7,418 nt of DNA from CAZRUA01 sp964603125 (lineage in GTDB: Bacteria; Bacteroidota; Bacteroidia; B-17B0; Aurantibacillaceae): contig CAZRUA010000138.1 of the NCBI GenBank assembly GCA_964603125.1, positions 1 to 7,418 of the forward strand, read 5' to 3'. The notes under the pieces are model-generated. The model did not search any database. It was not told the DNA's origin and was given only the letters and a program-made list of their open reading frames with translations. Each line of letters begins with the position of its first letter. The stretch's first letter is position 1. Position numbers and translations under genes: made by a program. This document shows, one piece after another, positions 4,764 to 7,418 of this stretch.

Positions 4764-7376
4764 ATGCTAAAAAAAATAACACTACTACTTTTAATTTTAA
4801 GCGGAAGTACATTAATTAATGCTCAGATAGGACCTCAGGGTATTTACATTGGGGCGGATACAATTTCCTATACTAATCCAAAAGAATATTTAATGATTGA
4901 TAACCCTCAATTAGAAGGTTTAACATCGCTAGAAAGAAACGCAATTCGATTGATAGCGGGTATTAGCAAAAATGATAAAATTACTATACCTAGTGATAGA
5001 ACTTCGGAGGCTTTAGAGAATTTGTGGAGAACAAATTACTTTGATGAAATTACAATTGATTTTAAACAAACAGGTCCTAACGAAGGTTTTTTAATCTACC
5101 GTTTTCAAGAAAAGTTGCGATTAGCAACAAAGGATAAGCAAGGTAATCCAGTTCCCATGTTTGCAAAAGGTTCTGTAAAAAAATCTGATATTGATGATTT
5201 AAAAACAAAAGCAAAACTTATTCAAGGTAAAATTTTAACCGATCAAATGCGTGGTTATGCAGAAAATGTCATCAAAGATTTTTTTGTTGAAAAGGGTTAT
5301 GCTAATTGTTCGGTAAGTACAACTGTATTGCCTGATACAGCTATGAAGGGCTATGCACGATTAAAATTTGACGTGCAAAAGGGTAAGAAAGTAAAAATTG
5401 AAGATGTAATTATTGCTGGGAATAAAGAAATTCCTGATTGGAAATTGCGTAAAAAACTAAAGGAAACAAAGCGTTTACGTTGGTACAATCCATTCAACTC
5501 TGGTAAATATCTTGAAGAGAACTATGATGCCGATAAACTTGGTATGCTTGATAAATATTTGGCTAAAGGATACCGCGATGCTCGTATTGTGAGTGATAGT
5601 GTTGTTAAAGTAAGTGATAATCGCGTTAAGATTTACATTAATATTGACGAAGGTGCTAAATATACCTTTGGTAACATTACTTGGATTGGGAATACAAAAT
5701 ATACTAGCGGGCGTTTAGATACTCTATTGGCAATTAAAAAGGGCGATTTGTTTAATCAGGAATTGTTAGATAAACGATTAAATATGAATCCTGATGGGAT
5801 AGATATTTCGTCGTTGTACATGGATGATGGTTATTTGTTCTTTCAATTAAACCCTACCGAGACAAATGTTAATGAGAATAATCAAATTGACATTGAAATC
5901 GCGATGTACGAAGGTGTTCAAGCTACAATTGGTAAGGTTACAGTTGTTGGAAATACAAAAACTAATGATAGAGTTATTTACCGTGAAATTAGAACGCGTC
6001 CAGGGCAACTTTTCCGTCGTAGCGATATTCAACGTACTTTGCGTGAGTTAGGGCAACTAGGGTATTTCGATCCAGAGAAACTAGGTGTTCAACCAGTTCC
6101 AAATCCAAAGGATGGTACAGTAGATATTCAGTATACAGTTGAGGAAAAGGCAAGTGATCAAATTCAGTTATCTGGTGGTTGGGGTGGTGGCCGCATTGTA
6201 GGTACACTAGCCGTTACATTTAATAACTTCTCTGCAAAAAATATTTTTAATAGAAAAGCATGGACTCCACTTCCATCAGGTGATGGACAAAAATTAAGTA
6301 TTAGTGCAAATAGTTCTGGTACGTTTTATCAAAGTTATAACATTAGTTTTGCTGAGCCATGGTTCGGAGGTAAAAAGCCAATTTATTTAGGAGGTTCAGT
6401 TTATCACAATGTTCAAAATTACACTGCTGGTGGAGGTAAAAGATATGAAAGAATTGATGGTAAGCGAGTAGTTGTTGAGAATGCTAATTTCTTAACTTCA
6501 ACAGGAGCTTCAATAAACTTTAGTAAACGTTTAAAATGGCCAGATGATTATTTTAATTTAAACATCTCTCAAGATTTTTCTCATTACAACGTGCATAATT
6601 TTTCCTTGTTTAGTTTCCAAAACGGCTATGCTAATAACGTAAAAACAACAGTTTCTTTAAATAGAAATAGTTTACAAGGAAATCCAATTTTCCCAACAGG
6701 CGGAAGTAACATTACATTTACTGGGGTTTATACACCACCTTACTCTTTGTTTAATAAAAAGGATTACTCAACTATTACTGAGCAAGAAAAGTACAAATGG
6801 TTAGAGTATCAAAAATATAAGTTTACTGCTCAATGGTACATGCAATTAACCAACAAAAAAGATAAGGAAGGTAAGCCAGCACGTAACTTAATATTACGAA
6901 GCAGTATAGGCTTTGGTATGTTAACTTATTACAACAGGCAAGTGGGTATTACACCTTTCGAGCGTTTTTATATGGGAGGAAGTGGTTTAACTGGTTTCTC
7001 GGTGGATGGACGTGAGATTATTGCCTTACGTGGTTATAACGACCAATCAATTGATGGTATTAATGGAAAAGGAGCTTCAAATATTTGTAAGTATACAATG
7101 GAATTACGTTATCCAATTTCATTAAATCCACAAGCAACCATTTTTGCCTTAGGTTTTGCGGAAGCAGGAAATGCATGGTCAAACTTTAAGGATGTGAAAC
7201 CATTTAATGTGAAGAGAAGTGCGGGTGTTGGTATTCGTATATTTTTACCAATGTTTGGTTTACTTGGTTTAGATTATGGGTGGGGCTTTGATAAATTAGA
7301 TAATCCTTTAAAAGGAAGTGTACCAGGTAAAGGACAATTCCATTTTACAATTGGTGCTCAAATAGGTGAATTATAA
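4764..7376 (+). CDS. bamA: BamA, outer-membrane protein assembly factor
   Basis: An 870-aa Omp85-family protein, the central subunit that folds and inserts beta-barrel proteins into the outer membrane. Signal peptide MLKKITLLLL to A20 (cleavage NA|QIG). Five POTRA domains follow at about 45-118, 130-206, 209-296, 298-383 and 386-461, each ending in an edge strand such as VKIYINIDEGAKY or VDIQYTVEEK. The barrel runs from about 467 to 870, opening with LSGGWGGGRIVG and including the FAEPWFGG strand (529-536). LRGY (755-758) is the loop-6 counterpart of the family VRGF/Y motif. Start choice: the frame is open back to 4572 inside uppS, but the signal peptide begins at ATG 4764. An in-frame ATG at 4707, 1 bp after the uppS stop, would add 19 non-hydrophobic residues and is the only serious alternative. 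The last residues, FTIGAQIGEL, do not end in the usual aromatic residue. Confidence 0.96.
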   Translation: MLKKITLLLLILSGSTLINAQIGPQGIYIGADTISYTNPKEYLMIDNPQLEGLTSLERNAIRLIAGISKNDKITIPSDRTSEALENLWRTNYFDEITIDFKQTGPNEGFLIYRFQEKLRLATKDKQGNPVPMFAKGSVKKSDIDDLKTKAKLIQGKILTDQMRGYAENVIKDFFVEKGYANCSVSTTVLPDTAMKGYARLKFDVQKGKKVKIEDVIIAGNKEIPDWKLRKKLKETKRLRWYNPFNSGKYLEENYDADKLGMLDKYLAKGYRDARIVSDSVVKVSDNRVKIYINIDEGAKYTFGNITWIGNTKYTSGRLDTLLAIKKGDLFNQELLDKRLNMNPDGIDISSLYMDDGYLFFQLNPTETNVNENNQIDIEIAMYEGVQATIGKVTVVGNTKTNDRVIYREIRTRPGQLFRRSDIQRTLRELGQLGYFDPEKLGVQPVPNPKDGTVDIQYTVEEKASDQIQLSGGWGGGRIVGTLAVTFNNFSAKNIFNRKAWTPLPSGDGQKLSISANSSGTFYQSYNISFAEPWFGGKKPIYLGGSVYHNVQNYTAGGGKRYERIDGKRVVVENANFLTSTGASINFSKRLKWPDDYFNLNISQDFSHYNVHNFSLFSFQNGYANNVKTTVSLNRNSLQGNPIFPTGGSNITFTGVYTPPYSLFNKKDYSTITEQEKYKWLEYQKYKFTAQWYMQLTNKKDKEGKPARNLILRSSIGFGMLTYYNRQVGITPFERFYMGGSGLTGFSVDGREIIALRGYNDQSIDGINGKGASNICKYTMELRYPISLNPQATIFALGFAEAGNAWSNFKDVKPFNVKRSAGVGIRIFLPMFGLLGLDYGWGFDKLDNPLKGSVPGKGQFHFTIGAQIGEL

Positions 7377-7395
7377 TAAATAAAGAATAAACAGA

Positions 7396-7418
7396 ATGAA
7401 AAAAATAGTTTTTATTTT
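7396..7418 (+). CDS. Start of next gene, probably OmpH/Skp-like chaperone (partial)
   Basis: ATG at 7396, 19 bp after the bamA stop, begins MKKIVFI before the window ends. This looks like a signal-peptide start. In Bacteroidota the gene after bamA is usually an OmpH/Skp-family periplasmic chaperone, so the identity is inferred from gene order only; seven codons cannot show a family. Confidence 0.5.

Noticed and set aside
5847..6207. Three short open frames (two minus, one plus) of 61-72 codons
   Set aside because: All lie inside bamA, in the POTRA5/barrel junction, where the bamA frame is clearly the coding one.

Overview
This AT-rich window (about one third G+C by eye) comes from a member of the Bacteroidota, most likely a flavobacterium-like lineage. 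Three things point there: the gene order DUF6089/porG - uppS - bamA - (ompH-like), the DUF2490 outer-membrane barrel, and Bacteroidota-type -7 promoter boxes (TAnnTTTG) in place of sigma70 boxes and Shine-Dalgarno sites. Almost all of it is coding, and no gene-free stretch exceeds about 100 bases.

Left half (1-2959), all on the minus strand. In transcription order: a PLP-dependent enzyme of the ACC deaminase / D-cysteine desulfhydrase family (2108-2959); a small one-TM protein (1689-2015); a DUF2490 barrel (831-1595); a second small one-TM protein (458-784) that is a diverged paralog of the first; and the N-terminal third of an SbtA-like sodium/bicarbonate permease (1-369) that runs off the window. 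Both small paralogs are 108 aa, align without gaps, start with GTG, and carry a perfect TAnnTTTG box only 4-5 nt before that GTG. This is the least explained part of the window.

Right half (3059-7418), all on the plus strand and divergent from the first half. It is a conserved envelope-biogenesis cluster. PorG-like DUF6089 is a candidate outer-membrane component of the type IX secretion system. UppS makes the undecaprenyl carrier lipid. BamA inserts outer-membrane barrels. The first 7 codons of the next gene, an OmpH/Skp-like chaperone by gene order, end the window. Together these genes make the lipid carrier, fold outer-membrane proteins and support T9SS. The two barrels encoded here (DUF2490 and PorG) are presumably BamA clients.

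No tRNA, rRNA, CRISPR array, insertion sequence, phage gene or att site was seen. I found no clear novel multi-gene system. The best candidates for a second look are the GTG-started, apparently leaderless paralog pair around the DUF2490 gene and the altered active-site positions of the PLP enzyme.
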